Source: Collybia mongolica (Eukaryota > Basidiomycota > Agaricomycetes > Agaricales > Clitocybaceae). Taken from it: 64,000 nucleotides of DNA. The translations under genes were made by a program, and so were the position numbers. Below, piece after piece: positions 1 to 11,213 of this stretch. Location: the NCBI GenBank assembly GCA_013420905.1, contig JAAXNY010000009.1, positions 3,348,001 to 3,412,000 of the forward strand, given 5' to 3'. Position 1 is the stretch's first letter; every line of letters starts with the position of its first letter. The notes under the pieces were generated by a model. It made no database searches. It was not told the DNA's origin and saw only the letters and a program-made list of their open reading frames with translations.

Positions 1-364
1 GTTTGGCACTCAAGGACAACACAGCGCTTGATAGCTGGCTGGCTGGGAATTGAGAGGCTAAGGCTGTATGTTCAGTTCATCCTTCTTCATGTCCCTGCCG
101 CTGGTAGCTTTTCCCACTGGGTTTTTAATGCACCCATGCTGAGCAGTTTTACTTACTTCTCTCCATCTTTGGGTTGGGCTGATTTTTTCTGGGAGGGGAG
201 GGATGTAAGCCTGGCTTACTAATCTTTGCCTGTATTTGATGACCTGTCAATGAAACCTCACATATACTAACATCATCGAGACATCACGATCCTATTCTCT
301 GATTCTTCCCCCCCCATCTTCCTTGCATACACATATGCCTTATCCCCTTTGCTCATTGAATATA
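1..364. other. Left edge, no gene seen
   Basis: No convincing coding region. A 64-codon open frame at 28-222 has no recognisable domain and no splice context, so I treat it as chance. The stretch ends at the TA dinucleotide (363-364) that is the insertion site of the Tc1-type element. Confidence 0.5.
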
Positions 365-576
365 CAGTGGCTCAAAAAACTGCCCCAATGTTTGTACATT
401 TTTGAAAGATCAATATGGTATGAAGTGCTGACATAAGCAGGGGACCTGGGGTAATTATGTAAGATACTATGACATCGTGGCTTTCCAATGGACCCTGGAT
501 CATGTGATTTGGATCAAAACCCATTAAGCTATAGGCCAAACAAAATGATTACTCATTGGGGCAGTTTTTTGACCCT
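365..576 (+). repeat. Left terminal inverted repeat of the Tc1 element
   Basis: Begins CAGTGGCTCAAAAAACTGCC at 365. The 19-bp core at 372-390 recurs in reverse complement near the inner end (554-572), so one repeat is itself bounded by an inverted pair. These are candidate transposase binding sites. Confidence 0.9.
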
Positions 577-591
577 CTATTAATTTTCTAT

Positions 592-1611
592 CTAATACTT
601 TGTATGACCACCTTTTGCCTTTATAACTGCTTGTATCCGCCTGGGCATACTTTCTATCAGGTTTTGGCATACCTCTGGTGGAATTTCACCCCACTCTTCA
701 GCCAATCTATCCCACAACTCATGTACTCCTTTGGGTGGTGTCGGATATTCTTTAAGACGGCGCTTGAGATGTTCCCAAAGGTGTTCTATTGGATTCATGT
801 CAGGGGATTGGGCAGGCCAGCCAAGGACTTGAATGTTGTTGTCTTCAAACCACTGTGTGGCCAGTCCAGATGTGTGTTTGGGGTCGTTATCTTGCTGAAA
901 GTAGCGCTCGCCATCCACCATTTCCAACTTCTCAAAACTTTCCTGAACTCCACTCTCCAAAATTTCACAGTATTGAACCTTGTCCATGTTCCCCTGCACC
1001 TCTATGAGCTTTCCCACTCCATTCCACCCCATACAACCCCATACCATGAGGTTTCCTCCTCCTCCATGTTTGACAGTAGGTGATGTTGTTCTATCAGATG
1101 GTGGTTCTCCCCTTTGTTTCCAGACATAAACCTTTCCATCTGACCCAATCCTATTGATTTTGGTCTCATCTGTCCATAGAACCCTTTTCCAGTCCTCCAC
1201 AGTCCAGCTTTCATGATATTTTGCAAACTGGAGACGCCGGATGCGATGGGCTCGTTTGAGAAGAGGAGCTTTCCTCTTTGTAGCAGCATAAAATTGATTT
1301 TCCTTGGGTGCATTTCTGACTGTCTGGGGTGTGACAGGATTGGGGATGATGCCATTGATGAATTGGGTAGCCTGAACTGCATTATCAAGCTTCCCTGACT
1401 TGATTTGACGAATAATTGACTGTTTGTCACGAACAGACAGCTTGGAGGGGCGGCCACCAAGGTTGTTTTCTTTGTTTCCATCCACATCTTTGCTGATCCT
1501 ACTGATGGTACCCTTCCCTAGACCAGTTTTCTCCTTGATTTGACGCTGAGAATAGCCCTCATTGAGGAGAGAAACAACAGTATTGTGCTGAGCAGTAGAA
1601 ATGGCTTTCAT
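592..1611 (-). CDS. Tc1-family DD34E transposase, 339 aa
   Basis: Cut-and-paste transposase acting on the terminal repeats around it. An N-terminal helix-turn-helix (about residues 1-43, with SQRQIKEKTGLGKGTISRIS) is followed by a GRPSKLS-type linker and a second DNA-binding helical region, then the DDE catalytic domain. Visible catalytic residues are D148 in WTDET, D241 in QQDNDPKH and E276 in NPIEHLW. D241 and E276 are separated by exactly 34 residues, which fits DD34E. Length is normal for Tc1 transposases (about 340) and there is no stop or frameshift. The ATG at 1611 gives a full HTH, so I accept it. It is intronless, unlike most host genes here. Confidence 0.95.
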   Translation of the reverse strand: MKAISTAQHNTVVSLLNEGYSQRQIKEKTGLGKGTISRISKDVDGNKENNLGGRPSKLSVRDKQSIIRQIKSGKLDNAVQATQFINGIIPNPVTPQTVRNAPKENQFYAATKRKAPLLKRAHRIRRLQFAKYHESWTVEDWKRVLWTDETKINRIGSDGKVYVWKQRGEPPSDRTTSPTVKHGGGGNLMVWGCMGWNGVGKLIEVQGNMDKVQYCEILESGVQESFEKLEMVDGERYFQQDNDPKHTSGLATQWFEDNNIQVLGWPAQSPDMNPIEHLWEHLKRRLKEYPTPPKGVHELWDRLAEEWGEIPPEVCQNLIESMPRRIQAVIKAKGGHTKY

Positions 1612-1760
1612 GATGGTGGTAAGAGGTCAAGAAGATGATTGAACCAATTCCAACATGTCAAATTGATACAAATAAAGTCACATGACATTGTTTATTCTTC
1701 CCACAGTCCATAATGTTCTTGCATTGGATCATAAATGCCAGAATAATGGAAAATAAGATA

Positions 1761-1972
1761 AGGGTCAAAAAACTGCCCCAATGAGTAGCCATTTTGTTTG
1801 GCTTATAGCTTAATGGATATTGATCCAAATCACATGATCCAGGGTCCATTGGAAAGCCACGATGTCATAGTATCTTACATAATTACCCCAGGTCCCCTGC
1901 TTATGTCAGCACTTCATACCATATTGATCTTTCAAAAATGTACAAACATTGGGGCAGTTTTTTGAGCCACTG
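1761..1972 (-). repeat. Right terminal inverted repeat of the Tc1 element
   Basis: Reverse complement of the left repeat over 212 bp with about five mismatches, all in the inner 70 bp. It has the same pair of outer and inner core copies in opposite orientation. It ends ...GAGCCACTG at 1972, followed by TA. Confidence 0.9.
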
Positions 1973-1974
1973 TA

Positions 1975-2710
1975 CTCTGGTCCAAATTCTGTTACATTCC
2001 AATCTGAAGCACATCCACTGTAAGCTTACACAATGGTAACTATGATTAAGCAAGTAATTGGGACAGTCTGCATGGACTCCATGAGGGGTTGTTCCAAGCT
2101 AGGTCTAAGCATCCAAGTACAAGTGTGGATTCATGGACTTAGCTTTGACTTGGCTCAGATGCAGACTGTCAATTAAGCAAGGCTCCCTGCCAAACAGGGT
2201 CTGAGCCCAGTCTGCAGACATCTGCATTTGTTTGTGTGGTTTGTGTGGCTCATGTAGCTCAGTGTAAAATCCCCAGAGAAGCTACCAAGTTGGTTGTGTA
2301 TTTGGAATATACAAATATGGATCTACATTTTCAAGTTTGTTAATTTCTTCACACAGTCCATCTCTGAGAGTCTGGGTCCCTACTTTACCAGCTGAGTTGT
2401 TTTTAAGGGAAGTGCCTAGATATATATGGTTACCTTTTGTTGTTGGATATTTGTATAGGGGTTAGAATGAGAAAGACCCAAGAGGAGAGAAGTTCCAGAA
2501 GTGTCCAGATGAAGCACCAGAATAACTACAACAATTGTATTAGCAACAGTATAGCTAAATATAGTACAGGTGGCTTGATGATGTGGCATTAAGCATGTGA
2601 GACAAGAAGTCACATGATTCTCAATCTAACAATAGGATCTATAAACACTAACTTCTATTGGCAATTCATTTGGAGTTGCTGATATCATACACCATGGATA
2701 TAGGTGAAAT
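1975..2710. other. AT-rich intergenic stretch
   Basis: No coding potential seen; open frames here are short and carry no motif. It ends at the solo LTR. Confidence 0.5.
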
Positions 2711-3100
2711 TGTAAGGGCATCACTTGTTTGTCCATGTCTAGCCATCAGGATCACTATTGCACAGCTTGCATTGCCTCACTGTTACACCCGTCACCCCAA
2801 CAGGTACTGCACCAACCCCTCAATAAATAGCAGTTTACTCTGGACTGACATATCACAGATGGATTGTTGTATCAGTAGAGTTAATGATACAGATTCTGTT
2901 GTTATTTGTGATGTAGCCACAATGTACTATATAAGGTGCCCCTTCCTCTCTATGAAAGGGCACCTTTGTAATAGACTTGGATTGGGTTCTCTACTTGTGA
3001 TCAAGCCTCTAGTGCTCTATACCCATCCCTTCCCTGCATGGCTTTTTATACTGCGTATACTGCTCCCTGCCTGAGCCTCTTGGCAACATGACCCCTTACA
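2711..3100. mobile_element. Solo LTR (family 1), 390 bp
   Basis: Starts TGTAAGGGC and ends CCCCTTACA, a short inverted repeat with TG...CA ends. It is flanked by GAAAT (2706-2710) and GAAGT (3101-3105), a 5-bp target duplication with one mismatch. A TATA-like stretch (actatataagg, near 2926) lies inside. The layout matches the LTR at 9454-9872. No internal retrotransposon domain remains, so this is a solo LTR left by recombination. An open frame across it (2658-3074) is not treated as a gene. Confidence 0.8.
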
Positions 3101-4639
3101 GAAGTGCAACAAGTATTTGGTAAGCTCAATGTGTGGTCATATTACATCTTCATGTTGTGCACCCATTAGGCCTTCCATGTTATCAAGCTACTCCCTGTAC
3201 CCTGCAATATAATTCTAGGACAACACCTAACAAGTGTTCCAGAACCAAACTTATCAATAATAAACAGTAATATAAAGTTGAAGAGATCCTGGGTACCTAG
3301 TTCTATTGCAACAAGCTGGTTCTAGAAACATAAAGAAAAGTTTAAAAAAAACATAAGGACTAGTATCTGTCAGTAATGGCCCTCTACCTCAAGTATATAC
3401 ATACTGAGTGTGGCATTATCAATTGTTCTCAAAGTCAATGTCAGGCCAAATGAATGAGCATGTCAAAGGTGTTCCATCTGCATTAGCAGCACAAATATTT
3501 TACCTTGAATCACTTCTCAAAAACCTCCCTTCATCACTGTCACTAGATCCACCCAACAGTGACTCAACATAAGTCAGAATTGACATTGTGGACCCCAGGA
3601 CTCAACAATTCTGTATAGATTCCATCATGGAAGAAGATAGTCATTTGCATGCTGATGCCTTGGTGGGGGATGTGTGGGCATACTGTGATGATGGTGGGAC
3701 TTGTGCTGAGGCAATGGCAAATGGCAACGTAGTTTAGATTAATCAAATCCCATTCAAATTTGAGCCTCATGCATTGATTACAGGTGAAAAAAAGTTTGGT
3801 TCAAGGGTAATAACCGACCCTGCGTTATGCGCTACAAAGCCATGGATAGGCAACTTTCATATACCATGTTATGCATTATGGTTGCCACCATACAGTCCAT
3901 TATAGTACATGTCCAATTCTGATTTTTGCTTCTTATGACAATAAACAGTTCAGTTTATCAACCGAAAGTACTGCATTTTTCCAAGCATTACATCAGTAAA
4001 CTGGCAAATTAATTTCCAGGTTTCTGCTGGTTTCTGTTGGTTCCCAGGTTTCCGAGAACTTGGAAACCCAGAAACCAGGAAACCTGCACCACCCTACACA
4101 AAGCACCAAACAACCCATGTCGCTACAAGCTACCAATAAATTCATGAGTGTGATGATCAATGAAATGGTTTACAAAGAAGGAATTAAAGCTGTCCAATGC
4201 GTCATGACTTTCAGCATACTGTGAAGATTTGTATATTCCTTCAAGCCCTCAGAAAGCATAGTTCCTTCACAGTTGTTCATACATGTTTGTTTACTCATTA
4301 CGTGCCCTCACCATACTATTTTCCATCTTCCTATACCCTTGTAGATAGCATATGCCATAGATTATGACGTACAACCGAAGTTTCCGAGGTTTCGGTAAAT
4401 TTCCCAGGTTTCCGCTCTGGTGCATCCAGATAGGTTTCCAAGAAAATGGACCTGGGTTGGCAAGTTCCCAAATTTCTGGGTTTTTGCTGGTTTCCGCTGG
4501 TTGCTCAAGTTGAGCAACCTCCAGAAACTAAAACGCCCGATTACTGATGTAAGAGAACCACCTCTCCAACAACATCTAACAGCCCATCTATCTATACACA
4601 AAACCAAACCCTGGCGATTCACATATAAACAAAGATAAC
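3101..4639. other. Gene-poor spacer with G/T-rich repeat patches
   Basis: No gene recognised. Two related patches rich in GGTTTC/GGAAACC words occur at about 4012-4090 and 4376-4520, listed separately. The second patch ends about 120 bp from the stop codon of the adenylosuccinate synthetase gene and may overlap its 3' UTR. Confidence 0.45.
4012..4520. repeat. GGTTTC-type degenerate repeat pair with palindromes
   Basis: Patches at 4012-4090 and 4376-4520 share repeated words such as ccaggtttc, gctggtttc and ccgctggtt. The first contains ggtttcc...ggaaacc hairpin arms. The second contains a nearly perfect palindrome (ggttgctcaa / ttgagcaacc with a 1-nt centre, about 4499-4519). They may be the ends of a small non-autonomous element or a decayed minisatellite; I cannot define termini or a target duplication. 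Confidence 0.4.
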
Positions 4640-7211
<2,572 letters not shown>

Positions 7212-7692
7212 ATGGCGGTCTTTCCCTCAAAGCCGCTCCGCACATCGACGCTCAGCCAAACCGTGCGGAAGTACCCCGGCCTCTTCGGCGTGCCCTTCAT
7301 CCTGATCATGGTCGGCGCGTCCTATGGCCTGTCGACGTTCACGCAGACGCGGTACGACATGCACGACCAGAAAGTCAAGCAGGTGAGCGCCAGTGTCTTC
7401 AGAGATTCAGAAGGGAACATGATGGGTATTCTGGGCGCAGATGACGAAGGAGCAGGAGCTGAAACTGGATAGGAACAGGAAGAAGTTTGATATACGGGAA
7501 GAGTACTTCGTGAGTCATCCCTGGCCTTTCTGACGTCGTGGATGTATCTGATCATGGGGGTTTTGGGGGACTCAGCGGCTGAGTGCAGCATCGAACGAAG
7601 ACTGGGAGCCAAAGAGAATACAGCGGCCGAAAGGCGTGCCGGAGTGGGGTGTCCCTCCGACAGAGCCTCCGCCAAAAACGAAAGAAACGTGA
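7212..7692 (+). CDS. COX16: Cytochrome c oxidase assembly protein COX16, 118 aa
   Basis: A mitochondrial inner-membrane factor needed to assemble cytochrome c oxidase (COX1/COX2 module). Exons 7212-7382, 7441-7509 and 7576-7692, total 357 nt, all introns in phase 0. A single membrane segment (about residues 21-40, GLFGVPFILIMVGASYGLS) is followed by the family motif FTQTRYDMHDQKVKQ, then KLDRNRKKFDIREEYF and the C-terminal KGVPEWGVPPTEPPPK. Length matches fungal COX16. It is convergent with the ATP18 gene. Confidence 0.93.
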
Positions 7693-8512
7693 TACGATTT
7701 GTGTATGGGATGGGTATATTTGAGTGTAGGGGGGGTATTAAAAGTAATGACATCTGTAATTCTACTGGCTTATTGCACTATAATTTATTGACAACCTCAT
7801 GGATTCTTTCAAACCTCGAGCTATGCTTGTATTAATCTGTGAAGATGCAAGACATTGTCTCATCAGGCCCTCTATGTTCCACCAACGAACGTGTGCAGCA
7901 AGGGGCAAATCTATTCACTACAGGGAAGCCAAAGGTAGAAGGTCAAGGAATCGACAGTGTTGGACCATGTTCCGGGCCAGGCAGCCTGTATTCCGCTCAG
8001 ACTTGGCTCTCCCCGACACCAGACTTGAATGGCAATGCGGGTAGGGCAGCGGGTGGTAATGCCAACCTGAGCAAGGCGTATCTCACCCGTGCAGAATCTC
8101 CTTTAACCAAATTTCTCAGGGGACCGATGTTGTCTCAGCGAGCCTTGTATTCCTTTAGCCAACACCTGGTAAGGCATGGATATCCCTTAGCACAGGCAGG
8201 CCCGACCTCTCAAAGTGGACCGGTCGACAATGTTCCGGGGCACGTAACACGCCCTCGCTCACACAAGGCCACCCCTTCACAAACTCCGCAAACGGCGACG
8301 ACAGCAACACGAGCGGTCCAGAGGCCACGATCCCGACACGAACGACGACGCACCTCGTTTTCACGACACCACATCCCCAACCCACAGGTCAGTCAGGGGC
8401 AGCACCAACACAACTCAACTCAAGAAGGTCCACACGTCCAAATGCAAAAACGCCTGCGATTCATACAGCGGCTCTATTCAACACACGGCTCCACTCCATT
8501 GCTAGCTCGTTT
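7693..8512. other. Convergent intergenic region COX16/ATP18
   Basis: The 3' flanks of two convergent genes. A 225-codon open frame at 7839-8516 (+) is proline/threonine-rich without domains and runs antisense into the ATP18 terminator. I see no support for it as a gene. Confidence 0.4.
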
Positions 8513-8863
8513 CTAATGCAAAGACTCTCTCGCGATCTGCGCCGCATACGGGTTACGCGGGTCGTTGCGGTTTTCCGGCGCTGCAAAATGAGGCATGGTG
8601 TCAGACGCGGGGTCACGGGGAGGGGATTGGCCGGTTTGGGGGGGGGGGACGTACATCGGACGGCACTGTCCTGCGCCTTCGACACGAGGTACATGGTCAG
8701 CGTTCCTGCCGCCATGAACGGCCACAAGGGCTTCAGAATCTACGCACACCCCAAAAGAGAGAAAAGGAAAAAAACGAGCGTGCGTCAGTCCAGGCCGGAA
8801 GAAAAGGCAAAAAAAAGAGAAACGCACGGGTGTAGGCCATTTGCGGAGTCCGAGGAAAGCCAT
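8513..8863 (-). CDS. ATP18: Mitochondrial ATP synthase subunit i/j (ATP18), 62 aa
   Basis: A small Fo subunit of the mitochondrial F1Fo-ATP synthase, located in the inner membrane. Three exons on the minus strand: 8828-8863, 8655-8739 and 8513-8580, total 189 nt with consistent phases. The protein begins MAFLGLRKWPTPILKPLWPF, continues with the membrane helix MAAGTLTMYLVSKAQDSAV, and ends in the motif NDPRNPYAAQIAKE-like (DPRNPYAAQIARESLH), all typical of fungal ATP18. It is too fragmented by introns for any single open frame to show it. Confidence 0.92.
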   Translation of the reverse strand: MAFLGLRKWPTPVRFSFFCLFFRPGLTHARFFPFLSFGVCVDSEALVAVHGGRNADHVPRVEGAGQCRPMYVPPPQTGQSPPRDPASDTMPHFAAPENRNDPRNPYAAQIARESLH

Positions 8864-9453
8864 TATTTTTTTGGGGGAGTGAGTCTGCAACGGTGGATGT
8901 TTGAGTTATCGAGGAGAGACGAACGCAGGGCAGGCTCACGGGTGAAGTGGAGAGGAGGTGGTGCTGGAGGGACTGTCGGGCGGGACCGTTTGGTTTGTTG
9001 GTGATGACCTGGCCGTGTGGGAACGGATTGCCGGTTTGGGCGATGGGGTGTATTTGGCGGTGTGTGGCGGGGGCTTTGGGGGTGGGAGATAAGATAAGAT
9101 CTTGGCCGTCACTCTGTTGGACTTTCAGGAGTGAAAAAAGAAAAGCTTGGATCAATGCAGGTCTACCCAGAAAACACCTCCTTACTTGACAATCTTTGTT
9201 ACATGTGAGATCATCATGCAATCGAGCCAGGTCACAGCCTGGGAGGGCAAATATGAGTCAATGAACTGAAGCCCTATCTAATATTACAGAATGTGTCAGG
9301 CAGTGATGAACATTGCCAAGCCAATTTGACTGGCCTCAAACACATTTCAATGACCTACAGACTCTGTTGATGAGCTCCATCTGCAATAAATGTCTCTTGT
9401 AGCCTATTTTACTCAGTGGCAGAGAAAGGCAACATGGCTACAGGATTGGATGC
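8864..9453. other. Intergenic, upstream of ATP18
   Basis: GC-rich near the ATP18 start, then AT-rich. Overlapping open frames on both strands (for example 8733-9221 -) are low-complexity and carry no motif. No gene supported. Confidence 0.45.
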
Positions 9454-9872
9454 TGTAAGGGGAGTGCTAGTTCACCCCCATCTAGTCACTCAGACTAATG
9501 TTGCACCATTGTATGATCTCCATATGCTGCCATACACCTGACTTTGGTGTAATCCTACTAACCTTGTGACCCCACCCCTTACCCCTTTTGTGGACATTAC
9601 ATTACTCCTTACAGGTGCCTTACCAGCACACTGTTGTATGCCCAAGTGGGTCTATATCATATTCCAAAGTATCTCCCTAGTTTACCCATCAATGTTCCAT
9701 ATATAGCTGGTGCTTGCCCTTTGGGGTCTATACCTTTGCACCACTCTAGGTCTGGGTCTCTCTCATGCAACTAAGCTGCCTGTGCCCTGAGTGCCCCCTT
9801 CCCTACATGGTTGACCTCACTAAGCACATTGCTCTCCCTCAGATAGTACTTGTGGCAACACTGCCCCTTACA
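9454..9872. mobile_element. Solo LTR (family 1), 419 bp, perfect 5-bp TSD
   Basis: Starts TGTAAGGGG and ends CCCCTTACA (a perfect 9-bp inverted repeat). It is flanked by identical GATGC at 9449-9453 and 9873-9877. It carries an internal TATA-like patch (ccatatatagc, near 9697). Ends and internal layout match the copy at 2711-3100, so both come from one LTR-retrotransposon family. No gag or pol sequence lies next to it. Confidence 0.9.
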
Positions 9873-10492
9873 GATGCCCAGAACAGTCACAGGCTTTGAT
9901 GTGCAACAATGGTGAGCAAAGGACATCCTTGTGGCACAAGAGAATATGGGGGTTGCTGTATGTCTTTGGGGCTGAGGGTTAGGGGCTTGTTATGTGTGTG
10001 AAGGTATAACTCTTGGATTTCCTTTGCCTCACCACACTTTGACCAACATCAGGTTAGTGTGGTGCAACATAGGGTTGCCCTTACAAGTTTGAATGAAAAT
10101 CTGGATGTGATGTAATAAGTGTGTACCATACATATTAACTTGCAGTCAAACTGTGGCTACAGTGTGTATCTAGTGCACATACACTGATCTCACTTATGTT
10201 GTTCTATTAATACACTCATGGAGGAAATTAAGAACACACAGAAAATCATTGAAGATACATTCAGGGTTTTACACACATCTGCAGTTCCACCCAGTGCTGT
10301 TCAGTATCCTATCCCTCTAAGAGTTGTTCAAAGGCCAGTTTTGTCTGATTCCAATAAAGTTAATGATACTTCCAGATAGAGAGAGATTATTAAACAGACC
10401 TAGCCTGTTTGCCAATACAATTGCTTCCAGTCTTTTTTGAAGGACATCTTTGAAATGGTTCTTGGACTTTCTGAATACAAAGATGAAGTAGA
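9873..10492. other. AT-rich intergenic stretch
   Basis: No gene seen. It lies just downstream (minus-strand sense) of the putative C-terminal exons of the G-domain gene and probably includes its 3' end. Confidence 0.4.
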
Positions 10493-11122
10493 TCAATTTG
10501 CAGGTATATTAAGATGCAAGACAAACCTTTTCTGAACCACATCCTTGGCATGTCTCCAAATTGACTTTTCAAGTTCAGCCACAGAGTCCGAATACTCAGT
10601 GATACCCTCTGCAACTTGTCCAGTGATAGCAATGCCCTGTGATGATAATTGATATTGGGTAACTGCAATTGGGACTGCTGGAGCAGAGACTGATTTGCTA
10701 TGTCTCCAAATGAAGTACAGGTGTTCTGCAATGACTGTAAGGGCTGTACAACACTGCTTTAGCATGACAACGAGGCTGGGATAGAAACTCACCAGTGCCT
10801 ATATGAATGACTTGAGCCTGAATGGAGGCAGATGCATGAGGATCTGCCTTAACAATGTCAAGGAAATGTTAAAATGTGAGAAGGATTAAAAAAAAAAGAT
10901 ATCCCACTATTTGCATTATAGCAAAGGCTATGGATCCAATTTCTTCAGTCTAAAAGGAAGAGAATTGAGCAGCTATTTTGCATATAACCAAGCATATCAA
11001 GAAAGAGGAAACCTCTGAAAACATAATGTACTTCCCAATAAATGCAAACAACCAGAGTTGGTTCATGTGACAAGGAGTTAGATCAATAGCTTGAGAAATC
11101 CATGATAGACCAAAAGAAATTT
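10493..11122 (-). CDS. Probable C-terminal exons of the G-domain gene
   Basis: After the intron-like array, coding sequence seems to resume on the same strand. Proposed exons are 11013-11122, 10908-10949 and 10493-10798 (stop at 10493), joined in phase 0. The predicted peptide is helical and hydrophobic, with segments such as WISQAIDLTPCHMNQLWLFAF, TEEIGSIAFAIMQI, LTVIAEHLYFIWRH and YSDSVAELEKSIWRHAKDVV. From memory, similar hydrophobic C-terminal helices follow the G domain in this Agaricomycete family. The first proposed exon needs one extra nucleotide of phase relative to the array, so I could not connect the two halves in frame. It may be a splice I missed or damage. Confidence 0.45.
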
Positions 11123-11213
11123 CTAGTTATTATTCAACAATACAACATCTCATATAAGAAACAGCCACTCACATCTTGGTAGACCTAGATATAGGCAAAA
11201 AAATTCCCACTTA

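Larger units (their letters stand above)
365..1972 (-). mobile_element. Intact Tc1/mariner DNA transposon
   Basis: A complete element of 1608 bp flanked by TA on both sides (363-364 and 1973-1974), the target duplication expected for Tc1/mariner. It has 212-bp terminal inverted repeats (365-576 and 1761-1972) and one intact transposase gene on the minus strand. The outer two thirds of the repeats are identical and I count about five mismatches in the inner part. Near-identical ends plus an undamaged transposase suggest a young, possibly autonomous insertion; activity is inferred, not shown. Confidence 0.95.

Noticed and set aside
28..222. 64-codon ORF at the left edge
   Set aside because: Short, hydrophobic by chance, no support from neighbours or motifs.
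556..1083. 175-codon plus-strand ORF over the transposase
   Set aside because: It is antisense to the intact DD34E transposase, which has all catalytic motifs.
2658..3074. 138-codon plus-strand ORF
   Set aside because: It lies almost wholly within the solo LTR and has no domain.
7839..8516. 225-codon plus-strand ORF
   Set aside because: Low-complexity Pro/Thr/Arg composition, no motif, and it ends antisense over the last exon of ATP18.
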